Assembly: GCF_034092465.1 (NCBI RefSeq)
Contig: NZ_CP139303.1
Coordinates: 124,001 to 188,000, forward strand
DNA: 64,000 nt
Reading direction: 5' to 3'
Source: Prochlorococcus sp. MIT 1223
Lineage (GTDB): Bacteria > Cyanobacteriota > Cyanobacteriia > PCC-6307 > Cyanobiaceae
Shown: positions 53,691 to 63,796 of the stretch, in pieces
Layout of the letters: each line of letters starts with the position of its first letter
Numbering within the stretch: the stretch's first letter is position 1
Made by a program: the position numbers and the translations under genes
Notes under the pieces: generated by a model
What the model was told of the DNA's origin: nothing
Databases searched by the model: none
Seen by the model: the letters and a program-made list of their open reading frames with translations, nothing else

Positions 53691-54946
53691 TTATCCCATT
53701 TTTGGGTAAGTTTTTTCAGGCTTTTCCTTGGTCCGCAAAGACTTAGCAGAGGCGTTGATAAGTATTTAGTTGCTACATTTAATAATTCATTACTTGTTAT
53801 CGATTCAATAGCTTTAAGATTTAATTCATCTTGATTTATAGGTAGTTTCATTCCTAGTAAATAGGCTTTTCTTTCTGCGCGTTGGGATACGGTTTGAGTT
53901 GAGTGTGATATTTGACTACGATATTTAGTTTTAGCTAGTGAGATCTCTTCTTTTGATAGCAAATCTTGTTGAAGATCTCTCAATGCTTTTATAAGGAGAT
54001 CAAGAGTTAGTAAAGATTTTTCTTCACTTGTTGAAGCATGTAGGACAAATGGAGATCCTATTTCCCTGGAGGGATTGTATACACCAACATCGTATGCTAC
54101 ACCGTGCTTTTCTCTTAATTCAAGAAATAATTTACTAGACATGCCTGAACTAAGATGACAATTGAGGAGTCGTAGGCAAAGGTTGTCTTTATTTGTATAA
54201 CCAACTGTTGGTTGACCAATCATTAAAACAATTTGCGAGGTATTTGCAAAATTTAGACTTATCGTTGGACCTCCTTTATTCGGTTGGATGACGTTTGATA
54301 AGAAATTATCTTGCGAACTTAAATCACCTGAATCTTCTTTTGTTAGATCATTAAATGGCTCAATATACTGAATCTCTTCTGAAAGATTTTGGGGTAGTGC
54401 TCCAGAAATAACCAGAATTTTTTTTTCTTTATAGATAGATTTTGATAGCGTGATTAGATCGTCTTTATTTATGTTTTTAATATCTTCAATTTCTCCAAGA
54501 GGATCATGTCCATATGGACCATTGCCATAAGCAATACGTCTCCAACCATCATATGCAATATAAAAGGGATTCTCTCGTTGTCTGTTTAATGCATGAATAG
54601 AAAGATCTTTCTCTAAATTTATATGATCTGCGTTTAAATGAGGATCTTTTATCATCCATCCCAATATCGGAAAAAGCTTATGAGCGTCACTACCCATACA
54701 TTTCAAGCTAATTAAAATACCATCTTCGTATGTTTCGCAATGTAATCCTGCTCCACATCCTTCAACTATATCTCCTAAGGCTTTATCGTTATATGGTCCG
54801 CATCCCCTACTCAGTAATGAACTTAGTAATTGATGTGCTCCTTTTCGCCCTGAGGGATCATCACGACTACCTCCACTAATCCATAGTTTTGCGGCAAGAA
54901 CACCTGGTGAATTATGAGGATCGAAGTATGTTTTTAATGTTCTCAT
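53678..54946 (-). CDS. M16-family peptidase, non-catalytic subunit type
   Basis: A 422-residue M16 domain pair without the HXXEH zinc motif; at the expected place it reads GAHQLLSSLLSRG. The C-terminal domain shows REKHGVAYDVGVYNPSREIG and TVSQRAERKAYLLG. In M16B peptidases one subunit holds zinc and the partner lacks it, and the two genes are usually adjacent, as here. Substrates are unknown, perhaps transit or signal peptides. Confidence 0.87.
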   Translation of the reverse strand: MRTLKTYFDPHNSPGVLAAKLWISGGSRDDPSGRKGAHQLLSSLLSRGCGPYNDKALGDIVEGCGAGLHCETYEDGILISLKCMGSDAHKLFPILGWMIKDPHLNADHINLEKDLSIHALNRQRENPFYIAYDGWRRIAYGNGPYGHDPLGEIEDIKNINKDDLITLSKSIYKEKKILVISGALPQNLSEEIQYIEPFNDLTKEDSGDLSSQDNFLSNVIQPNKGGPTISLNFANTSQIVLMIGQPTVGYTNKDNLCLRLLNCHLSSGMSSKLFLELREKHGVAYDVGVYNPSREIGSPFVLHASTSEEKSLLTLDLLIKALRDLQQDLLSKEEISLAKTKYRSQISHSTQTVSQRAERKAYLLGMKLPINQDELNLKAIESITSNELLNVATKYLSTPLLSLCGPRKSLKKLTQKWDNYSL

Positions 54947-54951
54947 GTTTT

Positions 54952-56214
54952 TTATTTTTTTGGATTTGCTATGAGAATTGATGCTTTATCTGGATGTAAA
55001 TTATAAAAGATTTCGTTTTTGAGGTTTTCTGCTGACCAGTAATTAATGAGTTCTAAAGGTGCTAATAAGGGTTGATGCCGACCCCAAAGAAATTGTGATC
55101 CAATGCATGAGGAAACATTGCGGCTTGTCTCGAGTGAAAAACAAAGACTATTTTTAACAAGTTGGTGGGCACGTTTAATTTCTTCTGACTGAGCAGGATT
55201 ATTTATATATTCGTTTAGTATTAAAAAAATCTCTTTCTTTACTTTTTCAATTTCTTTTTTTTGACAAGAAGCCTCAAGAGTGATTATTCCCCCCTCTTCA
55301 AGTGAAGTTATATCCATGTCTATCGACTCCACAATCTTAAGATTTTCACGTAAATGTTCAACCAAACGGCTACGACGCCCTTCCGCAAGTAAAGAAGTAG
55401 CAATATCAAATCCCATGATTAGAGATTGATCCTGGGCAGGTGGACTAGGCCAAGCCATAATCAAACGTGATATCCCAAGTCGATCTACATTTATTTCTTT
55501 GGTTACTTTTTTGAAAACAAGAGGCGTTTTTTTCTTTTGTTTAGGATCTATTGATGAATTCTTCTCTTGTTTTGAGAGATTTGATTTATTGAATAAGCTT
55601 TTGATTTCATCTGGGACATTTCCTGCTATTGAGATTACGCAATTAGTAGATTTATAAAGCCTTTCATGAAATGATTTCATATCAACGTTAGAAAGTTCAT
55701 TCAGACTTTTTTGGAAACCTAAAATAGGACGCCCGTAAGGATGATTGATCCAACAAATTTCTAATAACTTTTGAAATATTTGCTCATCAGGTTGATCATT
55801 ATGTTGAGCAATTTCCTCTAAAACAACCTTTCTTTCCATTCTAAACGCATTTGGTTCTATAGCTGGGTAAAGAACTAACTCAATTAAAAGATTAAGTGCA
55901 GGTTTTATCTTTTCTGATGGTACTAGTACGTAGAAGTGGACGTCATCAAATCCAGTTGCAGCATTACTACTTCCACCTAGAGCCTCAATTTTTCTATCGA
56001 ATTCACCTTCTTTTAGATTCTTCCCACCTTTGAAAATCATGTGTTCAAGGAAGTGAGCAATACCCTCTTCCCCTGGCCTTTCGTATGAACTACCAGCTTT
56101 GATCCAAAGATCAATACATGTCAAAGGTGTGTCAGGCATATGGGCGATGACACAAGAGATATTGTTCTGAAGAGAACAAACTTTAAGACTTGGTTCTAAG
56201 ATTGAGTTTGTCAG
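54952..56214 (-). CDS. M16-family zinc peptidase, catalytic subunit, probable CTG start
   Basis: An M16 metallopeptidase. The inverted zinc motif is HFLEHMIFKGG, with the distal glutamate in MERKVVLEEIAQHNDQPDE. The first ATG in frame (56139) would cut off the first conserved strand; upstream the frame remains open to a stop at 56226 and encodes a natural leader (SLQNNISCVIAH, typical of M16 starts). No ATG, GTG or TTG exists there, but CTG occurs at 56214, so I extend to it, as for nadA. The gene is directly upstream of its non-catalytic partner (5-bp gap). Confidence 0.88.
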   Translation of the reverse strand: MTNSILEPSLKVCSLQNNISCVIAHMPDTPLTCIDLWIKAGSSYERPGEEGIAHFLEHMIFKGGKNLKEGEFDRKIEALGGSSNAATGFDDVHFYVLVPSEKIKPALNLLIELVLYPAIEPNAFRMERKVVLEEIAQHNDQPDEQIFQKLLEICWINHPYGRPILGFQKSLNELSNVDMKSFHERLYKSTNCVISIAGNVPDEIKSLFNKSNLSKQEKNSSIDPKQKKKTPLVFKKVTKEINVDRLGISRLIMAWPSPPAQDQSLIMGFDIATSLLAEGRRSRLVEHLRENLKIVESIDMDITSLEEGGIITLEASCQKKEIEKVKKEIFLILNEYINNPAQSEEIKRAHQLVKNSLCFSLETSRNVSSCIGSQFLWGRHQPLLAPLELINYWSAENLKNEIFYNLHPDKASILIANPKK

Positions 56215-56254
56215 TGTCTCTTGTCAAAGATTTACTCCCTTTATACTCTCTGTT

Positions 56255-57001
56255 GTGCTTCTTTCTTCATATATTAGTGGAAAAGGTCTTCATCCACTTT
56301 TAGAATCAACTGCTGATTTAATAAGGAAATCTAGAGATAGCCTCGATCAAGTGGCTTTATTGGATTTAGATCCAGAATTACGAAATGTTTATAAGAAAGT
56401 TGATGGAGATGACTTGTTTATTTTTAATGAATTACATCAGGCGAGAGGCTTTAGGAAGCTTCATTTGGAATTAGCAAGAATTGGTTCGAACTTGCAAATA
56501 CTTCATTGTGTATTTTTCCCGGACCCCAGATTTAATCTGCCTATTTTTGGAGTGGATCTTGTATCAGCTAACGGTATTGTGACAGCTGCAATTGTTGATC
56601 TGTCTCCCGTTGGAAAGTGTTTACCTGATCCGATAATACAAAAGATGGCTTTAATTGATATGCCTGAATTCAAATCAATAAGAGCTATACCTGAATGGGG
56701 AACTATATTTTCTTCAAATGTATGTTTTATCAAGCCCGAATCTTCAATGGAAGAAAAAAATTTCTTAAAGCTGGTTCATAATTATTTGGGTTCTTTAATT
56801 TCTTACTCTTTTCTTGTTGAGCCTGATTCTTTGCATTCTCCAACTACGATTGAAAGATATAACTATCAGAAGACCTATTGCATACAACAGAAGAGAAATG
56901 ACAAAACCAGGAATGTCCTTGCCAAAACGTTCAGTCCGACTTGGGCTGATCGCTATATAGATATAGTTTTATTCGAATGTTCTCCACTTCCAAAAGAATA
57001 A
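56255..57001 (+). CDS. pcyA: Phycocyanobilin:ferredoxin oxidoreductase PcyA
   Basis: A 248-residue bilin reductase that converts biliverdin to phycocyanobilin by four-electron reduction. The pattern ELHQARGFRKLHLELAR, LQILHCVFFPDPRFNLPIFG and VDLVSANGIVTAAIVDLSP includes the active-site His and Asp. Prochlorococcus keeps PcyA despite reduced phycobilisomes, presumably for residual phycoerythrin or phytochrome-like pigments. The GTG start at 56255 gives a full-length family N terminus. Overlaps the next gene by 25 bp. Confidence 0.93.
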   Translation: MLLSSYISGKGLHPLLESTADLIRKSRDSLDQVALLDLDPELRNVYKKVDGDDLFIFNELHQARGFRKLHLELARIGSNLQILHCVFFPDPRFNLPIFGVDLVSANGIVTAAIVDLSPVGKCLPDPIIQKMALIDMPEFKSIRAIPEWGTIFSSNVCFIKPESSMEEKNFLKLVHNYLGSLISYSFLVEPDSLHSPTTIERYNYQKTYCIQQKRNDKTRNVLAKTFSPTWADRYIDIVLFECSPLPKE

Positions 57002-57894
57002 ATTTTTTGAAATCATTTTTGGTCTCATCATTCGGCTTGTTTGTTGTATTGGGTTTAACAGGCTGCCTAAAAGAAACGCAACAGGCTTCGTCTTTAAAGG
57101 AAGAAATAGTTAAACCTGTTGAATCTGTAGCAGCATTGGGTCAACTTTCTCCTTATGGGGAAGTTAGACGACTAGCTGCCCCTTTAAGTAGTTTCGGTGG
57201 TACACCTAGAGTCTCTAAGCTTTTAATTAAAGAAGGAGATGTCGTTACTCAAGGACAGATATTGGCTGTGTTTGATAGTCAACCAAAGATCATTTCTGAC
57301 CTTTCATCAAAACAAGTTAGATATAAAACACTTACTAAAAATATTTCTTATCAGTTAAAAGATATCTCTCGTTATCAGCAAGCGGCACTAAAGGGTGCTT
57401 TCCCAATTGCCTTGCTTGAAGAGAAAAAAGATGAACTTTTAAAATTAGAAGGACAAAGAGATGAGATACTTGCTGAAATTACTGGTTTAAAGTCAGAACT
57501 TAGAGACAGCCAATTGTTAAGTCCAATTGATGGAATGATACTTAAAGTAAATACTCGTGTTGGAGAGAGACCAGGACTTGAAGGCGTTCTAGAAGTTGGA
57601 GCAAGCCAATTAATGCAAGCATTGGTTGAAGTTTATGAATCTGATATTTCAAGAATTAGAGTTGGTCAGTCTGTGTCATTAATCAGCGAAAATGGAGGCT
57701 TTGACGAGATTCTTTTAGGGACTGTTGAAAGAATTAGTCCTCAAGTAAGACAAAGAAAGGTTTTATCAACAGATCCAACTGGAGATGCTGATGCAAGGGT
57801 TGTTGAAGTCAGGGTAAAACTCCTTCCTAATTATATTAAATCTGTTAGTCATTTAACAGGAATCAAAGTTATTGCAAAATTTAAACCAGAGTGA
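56977..57894 (+). CDS. devB: DevB-like membrane fusion protein of an ABC exporter
   Basis: A 305-residue HlyD/MFP-type adaptor. The N-terminal segment (FLKSFLVSSFGLFVVLGLTGC) is a signal or anchor and may be a lipobox. It contains a coiled-coil stretch (about 120-170) and a beta-barrel part (LLSPIDGMILKVNTRVGERP). It should bridge the inner-membrane DevC/DevA pair to the envelope. In cyanobacteria DevBCA-type systems export glycolipids or other lipids; the cargo here is unknown. Its stop overlaps devC. Confidence 0.87.
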   Translation: MFSTSKRINFLKSFLVSSFGLFVVLGLTGCLKETQQASSLKEEIVKPVESVAALGQLSPYGEVRRLAAPLSSFGGTPRVSKLLIKEGDVVTQGQILAVFDSQPKIISDLSSKQVRYKTLTKNISYQLKDISRYQQAALKGAFPIALLEEKKDELLKLEGQRDEILAEITGLKSELRDSQLLSPIDGMILKVNTRVGERPGLEGVLEVGASQLMQALVEVYESDISRIRVGQSVSLISENGGFDEILLGTVERISPQVRQRKVLSTDPTGDADARVVEVRVKLLPNYIKSVSHLTGIKVIAKFKPE

Positions 57895-59063
57895 ACATTA
57901 ATTTTTGGACTTCTCGGCAAATACCTCTTTCTTGGTTGTTATTGACAAGACAGCCTTTGAGACTTTTTGTTGCTATCGCTGGAATTTGTTTTGCTGGAAT
58001 TTTGATGTTTATGCAATTGGGGTTTAGAGATGGTCTGTTTGACACAAGTGTGACTGTTCACAAGCTTTTTGATGCAGATATTGTCTTAATTAGCCCCAGG
58101 TCTAAGAGTTCTATAAGTATGAGTGGTTTTCCAAGGAGAAGGCTCATTCAAGCGATGGCACATAAAGATGTATTAGGAACAACTCCCGTTAACTGGACGT
58201 TTGTTTTATGGAGAAATCCTAAAACACTTTCTACGAGATCAATACTTGCTCTTGGCTTTGAGCCAACAGACCCTTTGTTAAAAGAGGAAGGATTCAACGC
58301 TAAGGCTAAAACTCTTACAAATGTTGGCAGAGTTTTATTTGATGAGCTTTCTAGAGATGAGTTTGGTCCTATACCTCAATGGTTTCGTTCTGGACGTCCA
58401 GTTGAGACTGAAGTTGCTGGTAAGCGAGTACGAGTCTCTGGTCTTGTTAAACTTGGCCCTTCCTTTGGCGCTGATGGAAATCTCTTAACTAGCAGAGAAA
58501 CTTTTTTGAAATTATTACCGAACACTCCTTCTGGAAGTATTGAAATAGGGCTTGTAAGATTAATCAATAAAGCGGATCCCGTTAAAGTTGCGAAATCCCT
58601 TCAGTTAAGTCTTCCAAGGGATGTAAAGGTTTTGACTCAAAAAGAATTTATTGAGTTTGAAAAAAATTATTGGAGAAATAGTACTTCTATAGGATTTATT
58701 TTTTCACTTGGAGCAGCAATGGGATTTGTTGTTGGATGCGTAATTGTTTATCAAATTCTATATAGCGATGTAAGTGATCATTTAGCAGAATATGCAACAT
58801 TAATGGCTATGGGATACAAATTAAAAACTTTGTTAGGAGTGGTAGCCAGAGAAGGAATTTTGCTTTCAATAATGGGATATTTGCCGGCATATATATCTGG
58901 TCAAGGGCTTTATTCGCTTGTAAGAAGTTCTACTAAATTGCCTGTAGTGATGACTTTTGAAAGAGCATCACTTGTTTTGATCCTCATTTTATTTATGTGC
59001 ATGGGATCTGCTCTTGTTGCTATGCGACGTCTTTCGGATGCTGATCCTGCCGAAATTTTCTAA
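57891..59063 (+). CDS. devC: DevC-like ABC exporter permease
   Basis: A 390-residue permease of the MacB/FtsX-like DevC family: an N-terminal span (LRLFVAIAGICFAGILMFMQ), a large periplasmic domain (about 60-250), and three C-terminal spans. Characteristic motifs are MQLGFRDGLFDTSV and LAEYATLMAMGYKLKTLLGV. It overlaps devB by 4 bp and precedes devA by 19 bp, so the three form one exporter operon. Confidence 0.9.
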   Translation: MNINFWTSRQIPLSWLLLTRQPLRLFVAIAGICFAGILMFMQLGFRDGLFDTSVTVHKLFDADIVLISPRSKSSISMSGFPRRRLIQAMAHKDVLGTTPVNWTFVLWRNPKTLSTRSILALGFEPTDPLLKEEGFNAKAKTLTNVGRVLFDELSRDEFGPIPQWFRSGRPVETEVAGKRVRVSGLVKLGPSFGADGNLLTSRETFLKLLPNTPSGSIEIGLVRLINKADPVKVAKSLQLSLPRDVKVLTQKEFIEFEKNYWRNSTSIGFIFSLGAAMGFVVGCVIVYQILYSDVSDHLAEYATLMAMGYKLKTLLGVVAREGILLSIMGYLPAYISGQGLYSLVRSSTKLPVVMTFERASLVLILILFMCMGSALVAMRRLSDADPAEIF

Positions 59064-59082
59064 TGAGAGCACACTATGAATT

Positions 59083-59793
59083 TTGTTTTTTGTTAATTTG
59101 ATTTCTGATTCTGAATTAACTGTTGAAATAAATTCTCTTTGTCATTGGTTTGGCAAAGGGACAATGAGGCGACAGGTCCTCCAATCTGTTTCTATGAAAA
59201 TTGCACCAGGAGAAGTTGTATTGCTAACTGGACCCTCTGGTTGTGGCAAAACCACGTTGCTTACCCTTATCGGTGCTCTTAGACAAATTGAGAAAGGAGA
59301 GTTAAATGTTTTAGGGAAACAATTGCATAGTGCGAGTAGAAATAGCAGGCAGTTGATTAGAAGAAAGATTGGGATGATTTTCCAAGGTCATAATTTACTT
59401 CGTTGTCTTACTGCTGAGCAGAATGTTCAGATGGGATCTGACTTGTTAGAGGGTTTTTCATACCGGGCTCGAAGAGATCAAGCGCGTGAGTGGCTGAGGG
59501 CTGTTGGATTAAGTGATCATATGAGTAAGCTTCCCCACAATCTTTCAGGTGGACAAAAACAAAGAGTCGCTATCGCTAGAGCCTTAGCAGCGAGACCAAG
59601 ACTTCTTTTGGCCGATGAGCCCACCTCTGCTCTTGATAGCAGTACTGGTAGAGAAATTGTTGATTTACTAAAAAAATTAGCATTAGAGCAATCTTGCTCA
59701 GTCCTTATGGTCACTCATGACCCAAGGATATTAGATATTGCAGATCGAGTGTTAAAAATGGAAGATGGCAGATTAATGTCCTCGATTGAGTAA
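59083..59793 (+). CDS. devA: DevA-like ABC exporter ATPase
   Basis: A 236-residue ABC ATPase: Walker A TGPSGCGKTTLLTL (about residues 53-66), signature LSGGQKQRVAIARAL, Walker B LLLADEPTSALD, H-loop MVTHDPRIL. It powers the DevBC exporter immediately upstream. The start is a TTG at 59083; the first 15 residues are not conserved, so an internal start is possible. Confidence 0.92.
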   Translation: MFFVNLISDSELTVEINSLCHWFGKGTMRRQVLQSVSMKIAPGEVVLLTGPSGCGKTTLLTLIGALRQIEKGELNVLGKQLHSASRNSRQLIRRKIGMIFQGHNLLRCLTAEQNVQMGSDLLEGFSYRARRDQAREWLRAVGLSDHMSKLPHNLSGGQKQRVAIARALAARPRLLLADEPTSALDSSTGREIVDLLKKLALEQSCSVLMVTHDPRILDIADRVLKMEDGRLMSSIE

Positions 59794-59828
59794 GTTGGGT
59801 AGATATAGTTTTTAGGACTTTTTGACGA

Positions 59829-59984
59829 ATGGCTAAAAGAAGAAACCTTAAGAAGGAAAAACAAGAGAGAAATCGTGCTTATGCAAGGAGATTTAAGAAG
59901 CGTAAGTTGAGAAATGATGGTCGTGGAGAAGGTGCAGGAAATGGGGTTACTGGTACTGCTAATAATGGAGGAGCAGCAGACTGA
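59829..59984 (+). CDS. Small highly basic protein (51 aa)
   Basis: A 51-residue protein with an Arg/Lys-rich N-terminal half (AKRRNLKKEKQERNRAYAR; RFKKRKLRND) and a Gly/Asn-rich tail (GRGEGAGNGVTGTANNGGA). It resembles small RNA-binding or ribosome-associated proteins, and similar picocyanobacterial proteins exist. Starts at an ATG after GAC, no function known. Confidence 0.65.
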   Translation: MAKRRNLKKEKQERNRAYARRFKKRKLRNDGRGEGAGNGVTGTANNGGAAD

Positions 59985-60036
59985 CTTCTAAAATGAGTTT
60001 TTTTAAAAGAAAAAATACTTTTTATGGTGTTATTTA

Positions 60037-60969
60037 ATGTTTATAAGTGTTATTATTCCCACTTATAATCGGAAGCTTATTCTTGAGAAGTGTCTAAATG
60101 CTCTCGAGAAACAAATCATAATACCTGAAATAAAAGAGTATGAAATCGTAGTTATAGACGATGGTTCAACTGATGGGACGATTCCTTGGTTAAAAAAGAG
60201 TGGTAAATTATTTCCTCATCTTCGACTTTTAGAGCAGGAACATAGAGGTCCCGCAGAAGCTCGAAATCTTGGAGTATTAAATAGTTTTGGTGATTTAATA
60301 ATATTTATAGATAGCGACTTGGTAGTTACTGAATTGTTTTTAAGTTCTCATGTTAAATCTTTAATAAGCACTTGGAATAGACGGAAGGACCGTCTTTGTT
60401 TCACCTATGGATCTGTTATAAATACTTCAAATTTAGAATTCCCAACATCAGAGCCTTATAAGTTATCAGATCTTTCTTGGGCTTATTTTGCTACTGGAAA
60501 TGTAGCGATTGATAAAAACGTTCTCTTAAAATCGGGCCTTTTTGATACCTCTTTCCATCTTTATGGATGGGAGGATTTGGAGCTGGGGGAAAGACTACGC
60601 CAAATGGGAGTTCAACTTGTTCAATGCCCAAAGGCAATTGGTTATCATTGGCATCCTGCATTGACTTTAGAGAAAATCCCAGATCTTATAAGGGTTGAAA
60701 AGGAGAGGTCAAAAATGGCATTGGTTTTTTATCGAAAACACCCGACTTTAAGAGTTCGCTTTATTATCCAATACACTTTTATTCATAGACTGCTATGGGA
60801 AAGTCTGACACTAGGTGGCTTGATTAATGAGAAAACACTTCGCCCTCTTATAGCTGTTCTTATTCGTAGAGGTAATTCAAATTTAGCAATGAATATTTTA
60901 AGAATTCCTTTAAATCTTATTGGGGTTAGGGCTATTTATAGAGAAGCTAAGTCTATTCACCATAATTGA
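60037..60969 (+). CDS. Family 2 glycosyltransferase
   Basis: A 310-residue GT2 enzyme with ISVIIPTYNRKLILEKCLNA at the N terminus, VVIDDGSTDGT, a DXD-like metal site in IIFIDSDLVV, and an acceptor-side motif GWEDLELGERLRQMG. It transfers a sugar from a nucleotide donor to an unknown acceptor, perhaps for envelope or exopolysaccharide. It lies between the DevBCA operon and rpsB. Confidence 0.88.
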   Translation: MFISVIIPTYNRKLILEKCLNALEKQIIIPEIKEYEIVVIDDGSTDGTIPWLKKSGKLFPHLRLLEQEHRGPAEARNLGVLNSFGDLIIFIDSDLVVTELFLSSHVKSLISTWNRRKDRLCFTYGSVINTSNLEFPTSEPYKLSDLSWAYFATGNVAIDKNVLLKSGLFDTSFHLYGWEDLELGERLRQMGVQLVQCPKAIGYHWHPALTLEKIPDLIRVEKERSKMALVFYRKHPTLRVRFIIQYTFIHRLLWESLTLGGLINEKTLRPLIAVLIRRGNSNLAMNILRIPLNLIGVRAIYREAKSIHHN

Positions 60970-61093
60970 GCATTCTATTTGATAAATTATATAAGTAAAC
61001 AAAAAACACACACTTGACTGTTTCGGGTGATTATTGACTCTAAGTCGTATTGATCTTGTCAAGTGGAGGCCAACTCGAAACTAAGAACAAATT

Positions 61094-61813
61094 ATGGCTG
61101 TTGTAACTCTCTCAGAGATGATGGAGGCTGGTGCACATTTTGGCCACCAGACGAGAAGATGGAATCCAAAGATGTCTCGTTACATCTATTGCGCTCGAAA
61201 TGGAGTGCACATTATTGATCTAGTAAAGACTGCAGTATGTATGAATAGTGCATACAAGTGGACTAGATCTGCGGCAAGAGGAGGGAAAAGATTTCTTTTT
61301 GTTGGTACTAAAAAACAAGCATCTGAAGTAATTGCTCAAGAAGCTATGAGATGCGGAGCTGCCTATGTGAATCAACGCTGGCTTGGTGGAATGCTCACTA
61401 ACTGGACCACAATGAAGGCTCGTATTGACCGATTAAAAGATCTAGAAAGAATGGAATCCAGTGGAGCAATTGCAATGAGACCTAAGAAAGAGGGGGCTGT
61501 ATTGAGACGAGAATTAGAAAGACTTCGTAAATATCTTGGAGGCTTAAAAAATATGAAAAGATTACCGGATGTTGTTGTTCTTGTCGATCAGCGAAGAGAA
61601 ACTAATGCTGTCTTAGAAGCGAGAAAGCTTGATATTCCTTTGATTTCGATGCTTGATACTAATTGTGATCCTGATCTGTGTGAAGTACCAATTCCTTGTA
61701 ATGATGATGCTGTTCGCTCAGTTCAATTAATTCTTGGACGATTGGCAGACGCTATCAACGAAGGCCGTCATGGCTCTAATGATAAAGGTGGTTCTGATGG
61801 AGGCAGAAGATAG
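61094..61813 (+). CDS. rpsB: 30S ribosomal protein S2
   Basis: A 239-residue S2 protein: [78 protein letters not shown] and [19 protein letters not shown]. Core of the small ribosomal subunit; required for S1 binding. It is followed by tsf after 85 bp, the usual gene order. Confidence 0.98.
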   Translation: MAVVTLSEMMEAGAHFGHQTRRWNPKMSRYIYCARNGVHIIDLVKTAVCMNSAYKWTRSAARGGKRFLFVGTKKQASEVIAQEAMRCGAAYVNQRWLGGMLTNWTTMKARIDRLKDLERMESSGAIAMRPKKEGAVLRRELERLRKYLGGLKNMKRLPDVVVLVDQRRETNAVLEARKLDIPLISMLDTNCDPDLCEVPIPCNDDAVRSVQLILGRLADAINEGRHGSNDKGGSDGGRR

Positions 61814-61898
61814 CATCTATCGCTAAATTTTTTAAGTTTATAAGTCTTTAATTTATAGTTCACTTAGTAATCTTTATTAACTCCAATCTCTTTTTAAA

Positions 61899-62561
61899 AT
61901 GGTTGCAATAACAGCGAAACTCGTCAAGGACCTGCGCGATAAAACAGGTGCAGGAATGATGGATTGCAAGAAAGCTCTAGCAGAAACTTCTGGTGATGTT
62001 GAAAAAGCAATTCAATGGTTAAGACAAAAAGGCATAGCTAGCGCTGAAAAGAAATCTGGTAGAGTTGCCGCTGAAGGAGCAGTTGGAAGTTACATTCATA
62101 CAGGCTCTAGAGTAGGAGTTTTGCTTGAGTTGAATTGTGAGACTGATTTTGTTGCTCGCGGAGAAAAATTTCAAGGTCTTTTGAAGGATCTGGCTATGCA
62201 AGTAGCAGCTTGCCCTAATGTTGAATATGTAAGCGTTGATGATATACCAGATGATATAGCTGATAAAGAAAAATCAATAGAAATGGGGAGAGATGACCTG
62301 TCTGGCAAGCCAGAGCAAATTAAGGAAAAGATTGTTGAGGGCAGAATTGGGAAAAGATTAAAAGAACTTGCATTATTAGAACAGCCTTTTATCCGAGATA
62401 GCTCTTCAAGTGTTGGCGAACTTGTTAAAGAAGTAGCAGGTCAAATAGGAGAGAATATTAAAGTTCGTCGTTTTACTAGATATACTTTAGGAGAGGGTAT
62501 TGATGTCGAAGAGGCAGACTTTGCATCAGAAGTGGCATCTATGACTGATATTAAAAATTGA
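61899..62561 (+). CDS. tsf: Elongation factor Ts
   Basis: A 220-residue EF-Ts. The N-terminal UBA-like domain ([39 protein letters not shown]) and the core ([19 protein letters not shown]) are typical. It exchanges GDP for GTP on EF-Tu. The stop overlaps the next TTG start by 4 bp (TTGA). Confidence 0.97.
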   Translation: MVAITAKLVKDLRDKTGAGMMDCKKALAETSGDVEKAIQWLRQKGIASAEKKSGRVAAEGAVGSYIHTGSRVGVLLELNCETDFVARGEKFQGLLKDLAMQVAACPNVEYVSVDDIPDDIADKEKSIEMGRDDLSGKPEQIKEKIVEGRIGKRLKELALLEQPFIRDSSSSVGELVKEVAGQIGENIKVRRFTRYTLGEGIDVEEADFASEVASMTDIKN

Positions 62562-63796
62562 ATTTACCAAAAGATAATTCTTCAAAATATAAACCTGAGA
62601 AGCAGCTTGAGCTTTTAAGACTGCAGTGTAAAGAACTGTCTCCAGAACTATATAAACTTAATGCTTTATATCTTAAATTAATTCGTTCAATTTTACCTAA
62701 TGCGGTGCGCCAGTCAGTTTTCTTGCTTATAACTGATCAAGGTAAATATCAAATGGAATCTTCAACCTTAAACTCTAAAAATGTATATTTGAATAAAATT
62801 GATACACTTATCTCAAGCAATCTATCATTATTGACAATTGAGCATTTAATGAATGTTTCAGAAGAATTAGAAAAAGAGAATGAAGAAAAAATCAAGCAAA
62901 ATCAAAAGGCAATTCTATCTGAATTTGATCTAAATAATGTTTCATCTAATGCTAGCTCTAGGACCATTTCTGAATCGATAGAAATACCTTCTAACCCTCC
63001 CCTTGAATTTCCAGAAAGGATATACGAGTCATTTTTTAAAAATGATCTTCAGATAGAAGAGAATGTTTCATTTCCTAATTTAAAAAATAATACTCATAAA
63101 TTAAGTTCTGAATTAGACAGAAGAAAAGAATCTTCCAAGAATGAAGGGCAATTCAAAATTAAACGTTTAAATGATAATAATGGCCTGGCTGGTTTGAGGA
63201 GAATCTTTCAGATAGCTGGAGATACCATGCTCTTTAAAAAAAATAATGATCAAAATAATGAAAGTAGAAGAATAGAGGAAGTTAATAATGGAAATGATTC
63301 AATAACAGAATCACCAACAGCCAAAGCTGGATTTTTACCTGAAGATCCTTATGAGCTTTATAAATGGATGAATTCATTGGAGTTATCTTTGATTAGAATT
63401 CTTAGAGATTTATCAAATTCAATAAATATAGAGCTGCTATCTGGTGGGTTTATAAATAATTTAATACCTGTCAGTATTCTCGATTCAGCGGTTGCTGGGC
63501 AGATTCATTCGCAAAACGCCCCATCTAATTTATTAAGGATATATGTTCCGATTAATAGTGCTCTTTCTGATCAAGCTATAGATATTACTTGTGTTTTGAT
63601 ACGGCCTTCTGAGCTTGAATTTGACAATCACAGACTAAGAAAATGTAAGTCCTTGCTTAATCAACAAAGGCACCTTTTACTCAAAATGATAAAACAGCAT
63701 AGCCATTGGCAAAATCGCTTGCTGGCTAATGAAGTAAGTCAACAATGGTTGAAGAAACCCCTAAATTCCAACAATCCAACCACAACAAAGGGCTGA
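62558..63796 (+). CDS. Conserved hypothetical protein between tsf and recG (412 aa)
   Basis: A 412-residue acidic protein. Residues 1-100 and 270-412 appear structured ([54 protein letters not shown]-like segment; [19 protein letters not shown]), with a polar, low-complexity middle rich in Ser, Asn and Glu. The tsf-X-recG order is typical of cyanobacteria, where X is a conserved protein of unknown function. Its TTG start is coupled to tsf, and it overlaps recG by 52 bp. Confidence 0.65.
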   Translation: MNLPKDNSSKYKPEKQLELLRLQCKELSPELYKLNALYLKLIRSILPNAVRQSVFLLITDQGKYQMESSTLNSKNVYLNKIDTLISSNLSLLTIEHLMNVSEELEKENEEKIKQNQKAILSEFDLNNVSSNASSRTISESIEIPSNPPLEFPERIYESFFKNDLQIEENVSFPNLKNNTHKLSSELDRRKESSKNEGQFKIKRLNDNNGLAGLRRIFQIAGDTMLFKKNNDQNNESRRIEEVNNGNDSITESPTAKAGFLPEDPYELYKWMNSLELSLIRILRDLSNSINIELLSGGFINNLIPVSILDSAVAGQIHSQNAPSNLLRIYVPINSALSDQAIDITCVLIRPSELEFDNHRLRKCKSLLNQQRHLLLKMIKQHSHWQNRLLANEVSQQWLKKPLNSNNPTTTKG

